From Planctomycetaceae bacterium (GTDB taxonomy: Bacteria > Planctomycetota > Planctomycetia > Pirellulales > Pirellulaceae), in assembly GCA_003506095.1 (NCBI GenBank), contig DNWZ01000678.1:395-23453 (forward strand): a stretch of 23,059 nt of DNA. Reading direction: 5' to 3'. Under the pieces are notes generated by a model. The model was not told the origin of the DNA. It worked only from the letters and a program-made list of their open reading frames with translations, and searched no databases. Position 1 is the first letter of the stretch. Every line of letters begins with the position of its first letter. Both the position numbers and the translations under genes were made by a program. This document shows, piece after piece, positions 7,890 to 15,425 of this stretch.

Positions 7890-10838
7890 TCAATCTTCGG
7901 CTGAGTTTGCATCGTCAGAAACTGCGGTTGGCTCCAACGGTTCTGGCGGAAAATCGGGTAAACGCGATCGATCAAATCCCGAAACCACCGTGCCGTCTTG
8001 TAAAAACTGCGACGCCCGCATCCGACTGGCGGTGACGGTGTCGTCAATCGATTGGCTCCAACGGACCACCCAACGTGTCGAACGTTCGCCCAGCCACGCA
8101 GGACGCGGTGACGAGATCATCTGGCTCATCCAATAGACTTGCCTTTGACCCCCCGCAGTGCTCGAAATCAACATCGGCCAATCGGATTCCGGTTGGTAGT
8201 CATAGGCGTTGTCTTCGCCGCGCAGATTGACCAGTTGATCCGGATTCTCGTAAGCCGGATCAAGCCCAGAAAACTCGATATGCGGCGAGTTGGGGGAAGA
8301 GCGGAAAACGCCGTTGCGGCTGTCACGATCGATCAACATTGGATAGACGCCGGAAGGCCCAAGTCGCGTTCGCACCAGACCTTCGCCAGTCCACATTGTG
8401 ACCCGGTTAAGCACCAGTTGAATCTGATTTCCAGCCGCCGACGGCGGTACATTGACTCCCGCAACCTCCAACATTCGACGAGAAATGGCCAGCAAACCAT
8501 TGTCCCAACGCAACTGCAGTTGAACCGGATCGACGACGTTTACCAACGTCATTTCGCCACGCACCGCGACGTTGTTCAGCTCGATCGCGACCAGCGGTGG
8601 AACCAGCACCCGCAGCGGGGTGGGCGTTCGCCCAGCCAACGGCACTGTCTCGGTTTCGCGAACCGGCGCCAGGACGTCACCACCACGCAACGACAACGGG
8701 TCCTGCATCATCAAACCGATATCGGGACGCCCGGCCTGTGCCCTGGTGATTTCAAACGCAAACACTTCTTCCCGCTGAGTCAAGTTTTCAATCGTCAACG
8801 TACAGTCGGTCAGACGAACCAGCCGATTGTCTGAAACCGACATCAGTGCGCCACCGTCAATCGATGCGCTGCGAACGTTCCAGTTCAAATGCAAGTTCTG
8901 GAACTCCACACGATGGGAACCGACATCGACCATTACCGCCCGCTGCATCGCCGGAATCGGCCCGGTGACGAAGCGGATCTCGGACGATCCGACGATGGAC
9001 CGGATTGTCATGCCGTCGATGGGGACCCGAATCGGCGGACTCTCGATCACCGACTCGGCTAGCTCAATTGTCTTGACGCCCAGCTCACTGGCCAACTGCA
9101 TCGCATCGACCAAAGACGTCGCGGTGACAGCATTGCTGGCCTGGGCGTTTATTCCGACAACAATTTTCTCAATCTTGGCCGTCGGCGTTGTCGCCCCCTT
9201 GTTTGCTTCGGTTCCGAGCACCACGTCACGCGGCATGGCCAAATCGGTGTACTTCGGCGGCAGGGTCGCTACGTCTTGCCCCGCGTCGCTGCCGTTGATC
9301 GCCGCGGCGTCACCTTCGGTGGTGGGCACCGTTTCAGACGGCGCGACTCTGGGGGACGAGGGTGCAGGTGATTGGCTATCGCCTGCCGACGCTGGCACCG
9401 GTTCCATCCGTTGCGTGCTACCAGAATCGACCGGTCGCCCCGTGACTCCAAACGCCGCAGGATCGATTGAAATCAGAGGCATCGAAATGCCATCGCTTTC
9501 GTTGAAATCAGCAGCTTGCGCCAATTCTTCGCTACTCGCCTGACGCATGACGACCGCCGACGGCGGATTTTCGAGCACAAACGCGTTATCGCGTAACAAG
9601 GCGATCACCTGCAAGACAACCGCTCCGATCAATAACAAAGACGCGGCTGCTAGCCACGGCAAATGCGTCGCCAAACGGCCTACAGCCAGTTCATCGCGGT
9701 TGATCGTCAAAGTCCCTTGGGCCTGTGCCCGGATCAAACCCTCACGGGCCGCCAATTCACGCAAGTCAGCAACCAAATCGATCGCCCGCTGGTAACGCGC
9801 GTCGGGTGACTTGGCCAGCATTTTGTGAATGATCGCCTTCAAATCGTCGCTGATCCCGCCGCGTAACCCCGATGGATCCGGCGGCGGTGCATTGCCGTGA
9901 TTGAGCAATTTCTGCAGCATCGTGCCACCGGGATATGGCGGACTGCCGGTCAGCATGAAATAGAGTGTACAGCCGAGCGAATAAAGATCGCTGCGGACGT
10001 CTGCGTCTCGCGGATCGCGAGCCTGTTCAGGCGAAATGTAGTCAAAAGTCCCCAGCGTTACACCGCTGGCCGTCATATCACCGGACATGTCCAGTTGGTC
10101 GCTCCGCGCCAAACCCATGTCGACCAACTTGGTGTCGCCTTCGGTATTGACCAGCACATTGGACGGTTTCACATCGCGGTGAACAACACCGCGCCCACTG
10201 GCATGATGCAATGCTTCAGCGATTTGACGCGTGTAAAAGACGGCATCGTCGATGCTGAGCACACCTTGCTGAGCGACTAAATCGCGAATATTCGTCCCTT
10301 CGATGTATTCGAAAACGATGTATCGCCAGCCTTCAAACATCCCGACATCAAAGACTCTCGCGATATTGGGGTGGTCCAGCCTTGCCGCACTTTGGGCTTC
10401 GTTTCGAAACCGTCGCTGCATATCAGGGTCGTCGCCGATGAACGGAATTACCTTGATCGCAACCGTTCGATCGAGGCGTTCATCGCGAGCACGGAAAACC
10501 GCCCCCATGCCACCGCCACCAATCAATTCTTCCAATTCAAAGTGGCTCAGCCGACTGCCCAACAATACCTTCGCGACATCTGCCGGCGTCGCTGCTGGCG
10601 TGTTCCCAGCATTGCGGACCGACGATCCGGCGTCCGTTCGGCGAATCACGGTCTTGGCCTTCTCGTCCGTATCGCTGGCCAAATCGATCGAAACGCCAAC
10701 AACCGGACCGAAATCCGCCATCTGGCCCATCGATGCGGTCGACCCAATGTCATCACGTTGGGCGCTGCTAAGTTTCAGCAGCGTCCTGTCAGGTACGACC
10801 GGCAATTCTTTTCCTGCGTCGGATTGCGGCGTCTCCAT
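7890..10838 (-). CDS. Transmembrane Hanks-type Ser/Thr protein kinase with large extracytoplasmic region
   Basis: This 982-residue kinase has a variable N-terminal leader (1-98) and then a kinase domain at about 100-361. The glycine loop is IGGGGMG (106-112), the ATP lysine is Lys129 (VAIKV), the catalytic loop is HRDVKPSN (Asp222, Asn227), the metal motif is DMG rather than DFG (240-242), and the activation segment ends with ISPEQA. A membrane helix at about 393-415 places the remaining 565 residues outside the cytoplasm. That part has a Pro/Ser/Thr-rich linker (about 430-540), then a beta-strand-rich region whose repeated turns (IELAESVIES, MTIRSIVGSSEIRFV, HRVEFQNLHLNW, LVRLTDCTLTIENL) resemble a parallel beta-helix. 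Key kinase residues are intact, so it should be active. Targets and ligand are unknown. ATG 10838 is the first start in frame. Confidence 0.93.
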   Translation of the reverse strand: METPQSDAGKELPVVPDRTLLKLSSAQRDDIGSTASMGQMADFGPVVGVSIDLASDTDEKAKTVIRRTDAGSSVRNAGNTPAATPADVAKVLLGSRLSHFELEELIGGGGMGAVFRARDERLDRTVAIKVIPFIGDDPDMQRRFRNEAQSAARLDHPNIARVFDVGMFEGWRYIVFEYIEGTNIRDLVAQQGVLSIDDAVFYTRQIAEALHHASGRGVVHRDVKPSNVLVNTEGDTKLVDMGLARSDQLDMSGDMTASGVTLGTFDYISPEQARDPRDADVRSDLYSLGCTLYFMLTGSPPYPGGTMLQKLLNHGNAPPPDPSGLRGGISDDLKAIIHKMLAKSPDARYQRAIDLVADLRELAAREGLIRAQAQGTLTINRDELAVGRLATHLPWLAAASLLLIGAVVLQVIALLRDNAFVLENPPSAVVMRQASSEELAQAADFNESDGISMPLISIDPAAFGVTGRPVDSGSTQRMEPVPASAGDSQSPAPSSPRVAPSETVPTTEGDAAAINGSDAGQDVATLPPKYTDLAMPRDVVLGTEANKGATTPTAKIEKIVVGINAQASNAVTATSLVDAMQLASELGVKTIELAESVIESPPIRVPIDGMTIRSIVGSSEIRFVTGPIPAMQRAVMVDVGSHRVEFQNLHLNWNVRSASIDGGALMSVSDNRLVRLTDCTLTIENLTQREEVFAFEITRAQAGRPDIGLMMQDPLSLRGGDVLAPVRETETVPLAGRTPTPLRVLVPPLVAIELNNVAVRGEMTLVNVVDPVQLQLRWDNGLLAISRRMLEVAGVNVPPSAAGNQIQLVLNRVTMWTGEGLVRTRLGPSGVYPMLIDRDSRNGVFRSSPNSPHIEFSGLDPAYENPDQLVNLRGEDNAYDYQPESDWPMLISSTAGGQRQVYWMSQMISSPRPAWLGERSTRWVVRWSQSIDDTVTASRMRASQFLQDGTVVSGFDRSRLPDFPPEPLEPTAVSDDANSAED

Positions 10839-11038
10839 CAGTCAAACATTCCAAACTGTGACGACCGGAAAACCCGAAACTCCGTCGGGAAAAAATGCGG
10901 CCAACCGCTGGCCCATGAACAAGTGTGAAGAGATCAATCAAATCCTATTTTAAATCGGTTGTCCGCGGGGGTCAAATAAACGGATGACAAATAAGTGATC
11001 GTCTTAGTTGTATCAATGGTTATGATTCTGCCCTCCGG
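10839..11038. other. Intergenic region, kinase promoter side
   Basis: These 200 bases separate the kinase start from the arsS stop; both genes run leftwards. On the minus strand there is a short hairpin, TCCCGA with a 7-nt loop and TCGGG (10873-10889), followed by TTTT, about 35 nt before the kinase ATG. It is weak for a terminator but could be a leader element. There is no clear terminator directly after arsS and no convincing -10/-35 pair. Confidence 0.4.
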
Positions 11039-12085
11039 TCAATCGATCGTACCGGTGCAACTGGAACCGCTGCCCGCAGTGCATCCGAAACAGTGGTTTG
11101 CCGTTTTGATCATTCGATTCGCTAAATCGAATTCGGTTAATTTTGAAATGTGCGTCTGCGCCCCTTGAATCGGCAGATCGAGCATTTGATTGAAATCACA
11201 GTCATAAACATTCCCTTGCCAATCGACCGAAACCAACGTGCGACACATCAATCCGCTCAGCGTTTGAGGGTTGAAATGCCTCACCAGCTTTTCCATGTAG
11301 GTGCTTAATTCCCCACGCCGCAGCAAATCGTCCAAATAACGACTGATCGGCATGTTGGTAATCGTATAGAGGTGGCTGAACCGAATCGCGTAGCGGTTTC
11401 CTAGCTGATCGCGATAGGCTTGTTCCAAATCATTTTGATTCGGCGGCAAGCCCGTTCCGACCGGGTTGTAAACCAAATTGAGTGATAAGCCGCTTGAGTC
11501 GTCACCATATCCCAAATCATTCAACCGCTTGATCGCTTGAATCGACTTGGCAAAAACGCCCGACCCTCTCTGGGCATCACAATTGTCTTCTAAGTAGCAA
11601 GGCAGCGAAGCAACCACCTCAACGCGATGTCGCGCCAAGAACTCGGGCAATTGGGTGAATCCGGGCGCAAGCAGGATCGTTAAATTGCATCGATCGATCA
11701 CCTTCAGTCCCATCTCGCTGGCTTGCTCCACCAACCACACGAAGTTCGGATTCATCTCCGGGGCGCCGCCTGTAATGTCCAGCGTTTCTAATTTCGATCG
11801 TCGCAAAAAGTCGATCACATCCTCGGCCGTCTCTCGACTCATGCTCTCCCGCCGATCGGGTCCCGCATCGACGTGACAATGCGAGCACGTCTGATTGCAG
11901 ACCTTGCCAAGGTTGATCTGCAAGGTTGTTAAACCCAGACTTCTCAGGCTGCCTGTGACATATTTATGAATCGTTTTTTCAAAGCTGTTGATGTTGCCGA
12001 CATGCTCGCTGTCACCCAATACTTTGAGTTGAAATTTGGGCGAACTGAGCTGGTTACCGGTTCGCTGAAGCGTCTGTAATTTCAT
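11039..12085 (-). CDS. arsS: Arsenosugar biosynthesis radical SAM protein ArsS
   Basis: ArsS-type radical SAM enzymes act after ArsM and transfer a 5'-deoxyadenosyl group from SAM to methylated arsenic, the committed step to arsenosugars. The cluster motif is CNQTCSHC (Cys63, 67, 70 of 348). Next come ETLDITGGAPEMNP, NLTIL and LVYNPVG, then an auxiliary-cluster region with LMCRTLVSVDWQGNVYDCDFNQML, and the diagnostic C-terminus NHCFGCTAGSGSSCTG (Cys332, 335, 343). Some members of this family carry selenocysteine; here the equivalents are cysteine. ATG 12085 is preferred because it follows the arsM stop by one base (TGAGATG); ATG 12106 or 12118 would overlap arsM. It is the last gene of a Dabb-arsM-arsS operon. 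Confidence 0.88.
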   Translation of the reverse strand: MKLQTLQRTGNQLSSPKFQLKVLGDSEHVGNINSFEKTIHKYVTGSLRSLGLTTLQINLGKVCNQTCSHCHVDAGPDRRESMSRETAEDVIDFLRRSKLETLDITGGAPEMNPNFVWLVEQASEMGLKVIDRCNLTILLAPGFTQLPEFLARHRVEVVASLPCYLEDNCDAQRGSGVFAKSIQAIKRLNDLGYGDDSSGLSLNLVYNPVGTGLPPNQNDLEQAYRDQLGNRYAIRFSHLYTITNMPISRYLDDLLRRGELSTYMEKLVRHFNPQTLSGLMCRTLVSVDWQGNVYDCDFNQMLDLPIQGAQTHISKLTEFDLANRMIKTANHCFGCTAGSGSSCTGTID

Positions 12086-12086
12086 C

Positions 12087-13241
12087 TCAACAACACGGCT
12101 CCCCATCGTCACAGTCATGCATCACTTCTGTCGTTACGTCGTAGTCGTAACCTTTACTCTGTCGCGGATCTCGATACCGCATCTTGCGGCAATCAAACTC
12201 CTTCGCATCCTCAATCGCGATCGTTTCACGCGGGTGGATCGCTTCAAACATGCCGTCATACGGCTTGCGTTGCAGCAAACCGAACGTCTTGTCACATACG
12301 GCCATCCTTTTCCCCCGGTAATAAATATGACCATCATCATCGGCCACATGTTTAAACGGCCCGCGATAAATCACCGCTTGATTGCGTTCTAAGCAAGGCC
12401 CTTGCTTTCCTTTGTAAGCAACCACGGTGATTGACCGAAACTCAATCCCTTCGACCGTCTGCCAAGGATCCTGCGACCGTTTGGCAATCTCGATGCCATG
12501 AAATCCGGCGTCTTCAAATGCGTGTAAAAACTCGTCTTCGCGAAACGATCCTGAAATACAACCTGACCATAAAGTTGAATCGCGCCGCAGATGCTCGGGC
12601 ACCGTTTCATCCGAGACAATGTCACTGATCGCCGCTCGGCCACCCGTCTTTAACACGCGAAAGATTTCGTCAAACAACCGCCGACGATCGACCTGTCGAA
12701 CCAGGTTCAGCACACAATTGGACAACACACAATCAATGCTTTCGCTTTCGATCAGGGGATGTTGCATCCGCAATTGATCTTCGAGCGAACGCAGTGCGAT
12801 ATAATCCGACACGCCCGTTATCGGCGATGATCGTAACTCGGCCTGCAAACGATCGAGATCCAATTGCAAATCTTGTATCAATCCATATCGAAACTCAACG
12901 TTGCGATAACCGATCCGCTGCGCGACGGTATCTTGATGCTTGCGTGCCAGTGCCAACATTTCCGCGTTGCAGTCAACACCAATCACTCGGCCTTGCTGGC
13001 CAACGACTTGAGCGGCGATATAGCACAATTTGCCGCCGCCGGAACCGAGGTCCAATACAGTGTCACCCTGGCGCACGAAGGGCGTCGGATCGCCACAGCC
13101 GTAATCCCGCTCCAGGATTTCCTGCGGTATCGCTTCCAGCAACTCCTTGCGATACTCCACTGGGCAACAAAGCGCTGGTTCAAACTGTTGAGCCGCCGCT
13201 GCATAGCGTCCATAAACGCTCGCTTCACTACTGATATCCAT
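12087..13241 (-). CDS. arsM: Arsenite S-adenosylmethionine methyltransferase ArsM with C-terminal extension
   Basis: ArsM methylates As(III) using SAM in the cytoplasm. In this 384-residue protein the SAM site is VLDLGSGGGK (62-71). The three cysteines that bind arsenic in characterised ArsM are present in family context: Cys49 in DYGCGDP, Cys176 in LSNCVLNLV and Cys228 in WSGCISGS. The methyltransferase domain ends near residue 277. The remaining 107 residues form an extension with YRGPFKHVADDDGHIYYRGKR and additional cysteines (283, 316, 351, 377), ending in a CysCys pair (383-384). The ATG shares one base with the stop of the upstream Dabb gene (TAATG), which indicates translational coupling. 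The neighbouring arsS points to arsenosugar synthesis rather than simple volatilisation (inference from pathway). Confidence 0.9.
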   Translation of the reverse strand: MDISSEASVYGRYAAAAQQFEPALCCPVEYRKELLEAIPQEILERDYGCGDPTPFVRQGDTVLDLGSGGGKLCYIAAQVVGQQGRVIGVDCNAEMLALARKHQDTVAQRIGYRNVEFRYGLIQDLQLDLDRLQAELRSSPITGVSDYIALRSLEDQLRMQHPLIESESIDCVLSNCVLNLVRQVDRRRLFDEIFRVLKTGGRAAISDIVSDETVPEHLRRDSTLWSGCISGSFREDEFLHAFEDAGFHGIEIAKRSQDPWQTVEGIEFRSITVVAYKGKQGPCLERNQAVIYRGPFKHVADDDGHIYYRGKRMAVCDKTFGLLQRKPYDGMFEAIHPRETIAIEDAKEFDCRKMRYRDPRQSKGYDYDVTTEVMHDCDDGEPCC

Positions 13242-13552
13242 TATTGCAACAAACTGTCAAAAATGGCGACCGACTTCCAATTCGATTTTTCCTGAGCGAT
13301 GAAATCCAAGTGCCGTGGTGCGGTTTGATAGATATCGTGTGCGGCGCGATCAGCGAAAATCACGTGCAATGAAACGTGATACTCGGTATTGTTTACCGGG
13401 CGTGCCAATTCTGGGTCGCGAACGCCGATTGAAAAGTCGACGACGCCTTCGTGGTCGGTTAAATATTTTTGACAAGCGGCTAGAAGGCCGCTGATCTTCG
13501 CTGGGGAATCATCGGCGAGCGTAAAAAAGACGTGGTGGGCCAAACGTGGCAT
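13241..13552 (-). CDS. Dabb-family (stress-responsive A/B barrel) small protein
   Basis: This 103-residue protein is of the dimeric alpha/beta-barrel Dabb type (PF07876). It has the pattern MPRLAHHVFFTLADDSPAKISGL (family HxxxFxL start), then a central strand VDFSIGVRDPELARP and YHVSLHVIFADRAAHDIYQTAPRHLDFI, the usual DxxxhxxYxxHPxH-like segment near the end. Family members have varied or unknown roles; a few are enzymes of small-molecule ring chemistry. The open frame reaches 13612, but ATG 13552 fits the family N-terminus and has AAAGG upstream. It is the first gene of the arsM-arsS operon, its TAA overlapping the arsM ATG by one base. A role in arsenic metabolism is inferred only from this coupling. 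Confidence 0.85.
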   Translation of the reverse strand: MPRLAHHVFFTLADDSPAKISGLLAACQKYLTDHEGVVDFSIGVRDPELARPVNNTEYHVSLHVIFADRAAHDIYQTAPRHLDFIAQEKSNWKSVAIFDSLLQ

Positions 13553-13597
13553 CGAAAGCCTTTCGGGGTCGAGGTTTTGGTGTCGGGTCGAGAACAA

Positions 13598-13625
13598 AAA
13601 ACGTTTTGTCAACGTTTTAACGTCC
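13598..13625 (-). promoter_or_regulatory. Tandem AACGTTTT repeat with TTGACA box upstream of the arsenic operon
   Basis: AACGTTTT occurs at 13600-13607 and again at 13611-13618, one helical turn (11 bp) apart. A third AACGT follows at 13619-13623. The first copy is the core of the perfect palindrome AAAACGTTTT (13598-13607). On the minus strand TTGACA (13612-13607) lies between the copies, placed as a -35 box for the operon, but no good -10 follows. The same bases can also fold as a weak AT-rich hairpin running into TT, so a terminator for the FHA gene is an alternative reading. Confidence 0.45.
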
Positions 13626-13660
13626 CCGACCGTATCTCGTCAGCCCGTACTGTGCACCGA

Positions 13661-14119
13661 TTAGTCATCCGCGAGGTTGCGGTTTTTGGACGGATCAGCC
13701 GCACTGCGGCGCCCAATGCCGGCTCGATCGACCAACGAATTACGCATCAATTCCTCGATGTGTTCGTCGTCCGCCGGTGGCGGCCCAAACGCGCCTAGGT
13801 CCTGTGGTTCATATTCCAAGCGATACTCGTGCTTGGCAAATGCGATCCGACAGCGCGGGTCCAATCGCTTGCGTACGATCGATTTTCCATCAACTTTTGT
13901 CCCATTCCGGCTGCCCAAGTCCTTGACGAACCAGTAACCTTGCTCCACCGTCATGCGACAGTGTTGGCCCGAAACATTCGGAAAACGAAGCGCGATGTCG
14001 CAACTGTCGCGGCGGCCAATCAAAAGACGGTCCTTCAGCAGCGGAATCGGGTCGCCACCGCCGACTGGAACAAGCATTCCGTATTTCGGGGGGCCAGATT
14101 GTTTGTCTTCCCACGTCAT
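13661..14119 (-). CDS. FHA domain protein
   Basis: This 152-residue soluble protein has a single forkhead-associated domain, a phosphothreonine-binding module that usually reads out Ser/Thr kinase signalling. Domain landmarks are LLIGRRDSCDIALRFPNVS (about residues 32-50, with the conserved Gly-Arg), GQHCRM with the conserved His, and the loop DLGSRNGTKVDGK (about 66-78). The tail after residue 110 is charged and probably disordered (PPPADDEHIEELMRN). The frame extends upstream to 14197, but ATG 14119 removes an unlikely hydrophilic leader. It lies 108 bp upstream of the Dabb gene, with candidate regulatory sequence between, so it is probably a separate unit. The transmembrane kinase 3 kb away is one possible upstream partner (speculative). 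Confidence 0.87.
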   Translation of the reverse strand: MTWEDKQSGPPKYGMLVPVGGGDPIPLLKDRLLIGRRDSCDIALRFPNVSGQHCRMTVEQGYWFVKDLGSRNGTKVDGKSIVRKRLDPRCRIAFAKHEYRLEYEPQDLGAFGPPPADDEHIEELMRNSLVDRAGIGRRSAADPSKNRNLADD

Positions 14120-14315
14120 GGTCAAAACTCTCGCAGAAGCGGTAAAAAGTTTTTTGGACAAGGTTCTCGCTGGAAACGCACGATTGGCGATCGTCAACCG
14201 TTCCCGTCATTTTAATGTGACTTTCAAATATTCAACGTCCCAGTCGCAGCGATAGGCTCAATTTATCGTTCCCACGTTCGGCTGGTCCGAGAAAGATACT
14301 GTTTTGATCAAGTTT

Positions 14316-15425
14316 ATGAACTCCCAGCAATACGCATTAACGCCTGAAAACCGATTTCGTGCCTTTGGGACGACGTTGAAGATGCGGTTTGGCGGCAGGG
14401 TTCAGAGGATCAGCATTGACGCCGGGTTTACTTGCCCCAACGTCGACGGAGCCGTAGCAAAGGGGGGGTGCAATTTTTGCGATAATCGATCGTTCAGCCC
14501 GAGCCGGCGAGTCCGATTGGCGGCCGTCCAGGATCAACTTGTCCGCGGAATCAGTTCGGTTCGCAAGCGTTACAAGACGGTCCAGGCCTTTATCGCGTAT
14601 TTCCAACCGGCAACCAACACCTACGCTCCGGTCGACCAACTGGAGGAAGTTTTTCGCCTGGCTTTGGCCCACTCGCCCGAAATCGTCGGCCTGGCGATCG
14701 GCACACGGCCCGACTGTGTGCCCGATCCGGTGCTAGAACTGGTCGACCAATTGGCGGGTGAAACTTACGTTTCGCTGGAGCTGGGGATGCAGTCGCGCCA
14801 CGACCGCACGCTGCTGTGGATGAACCGTGCCCATCGACATGGACACATGGTCGATGCCATGAACCGGGCGAGAGACCGATGTTTCGAGACCTGTGCGCAC
14901 GTGATTCTTGGCGTTCCGGGCGAGAATTACGACGACATGATGCATACGGCTCGTTCGATCGGCACGCTCGGTGTACGCGCGGTCAAACTGCACAATCTCT
15001 ATGCGGTTCGCGATACGCCGCTGGGCGAAAGCATCCTGTCGGGTGAGGTGACGATGATCAGCCGCGATGAATACATTCGTGCAGTGGTCGATTTTTTGCG
15101 ATTGATTCCAGAACACGTTGTTGTGGAACGGGTCAGCGGTGATGCGCCGCCGGATTACCTGATCGAGCCGAAATGGTGCTTGGAAAAAGCGTCGTTGCGG
15201 AAAGATATCGAATCCGAAATGCAGCGCTTGGACGCTTACCAAGGTGATCGTTATGACCCGCTTTGGCAGGATGAATCGATTGAACCGCTGTCGACGCCTG
15301 AGTCGATTTCCGATCGAATTGGAACGCGAGGACGACTGCCAGTGCTGAAAATGCAAGACGCGGCGAATCTGATGTCCCGTTCATTGATGAATGTTGCTGA
15401 AAAAATGCCGAGGAAAAAAGAATGA
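14316..15425 (+). CDS. yhcC: TIGR01212 family radical SAM protein (YhcC-like)
   Basis: This 369-residue cytoplasmic radical SAM protein has the atypical cluster motif of the TIGR01212/YhcC family, CPNVDGAVAKGGCNFC (Cys40, Cys52, Cys55), in place of the usual CxxxCxxC. It is followed by AYFQPATNTYAP, IGTRPDCVPDPVL, SLELGMQSRHDRTLLWMNRAH and HVILGVPGENYDDMM, all typical of the family. The reaction of this family is not established with certainty; its members are often grouped near Elp3-like enzymes. ATG 14316 is preferred over an in-frame TTG at 14304. The stop overlaps the start of the peptidase gene by 4 bp (ATGA). It is divergent from the FHA gene over 196 bp, which should hold both promoters. 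The C-terminal 60 residues are family-variable. Confidence 0.9.
   Translation: MNSQQYALTPENRFRAFGTTLKMRFGGRVQRISIDAGFTCPNVDGAVAKGGCNFCDNRSFSPSRRVRLAAVQDQLVRGISSVRKRYKTVQAFIAYFQPATNTYAPVDQLEEVFRLALAHSPEIVGLAIGTRPDCVPDPVLELVDQLAGETYVSLELGMQSRHDRTLLWMNRAHRHGHMVDAMNRARDRCFETCAHVILGVPGENYDDMMHTARSIGTLGVRAVKLHNLYAVRDTPLGESILSGEVTMISRDEYIRAVVDFLRLIPEHVVVERVSGDAPPDYLIEPKWCLEKASLRKDIESEMQRLDAYQGDRYDPLWQDESIEPLSTPESISDRIGTRGRLPVLKMQDAANLMSRSLMNVAEKMPRKKE
15410..15413 (+). promoter_or_regulatory. Ribosome binding site of the prolyl oligopeptidase gene
   Basis: GAGG inside the end of the radical SAM gene lies 8 nt before ATG 15422. It supports this overlapping start. Confidence 0.5.

Noticed and set aside
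8139..9543. Two plus-strand frames of 231 and 238 codons
   Set aside because: Both are antisense to the extracytoplasmic part of the kinase, and the kinase frame is continuous and domain-bearing.
10932..11041. Possible selenocysteine read-through of the arsS TGA stop (frame stays open for 35 more codons)
   Set aside because: The family C-terminus (CFGCTAGSGSSCTG) is already complete before the TGA, the following residues look like non-coding sequence, and no selenocysteine stem-loop is apparent.
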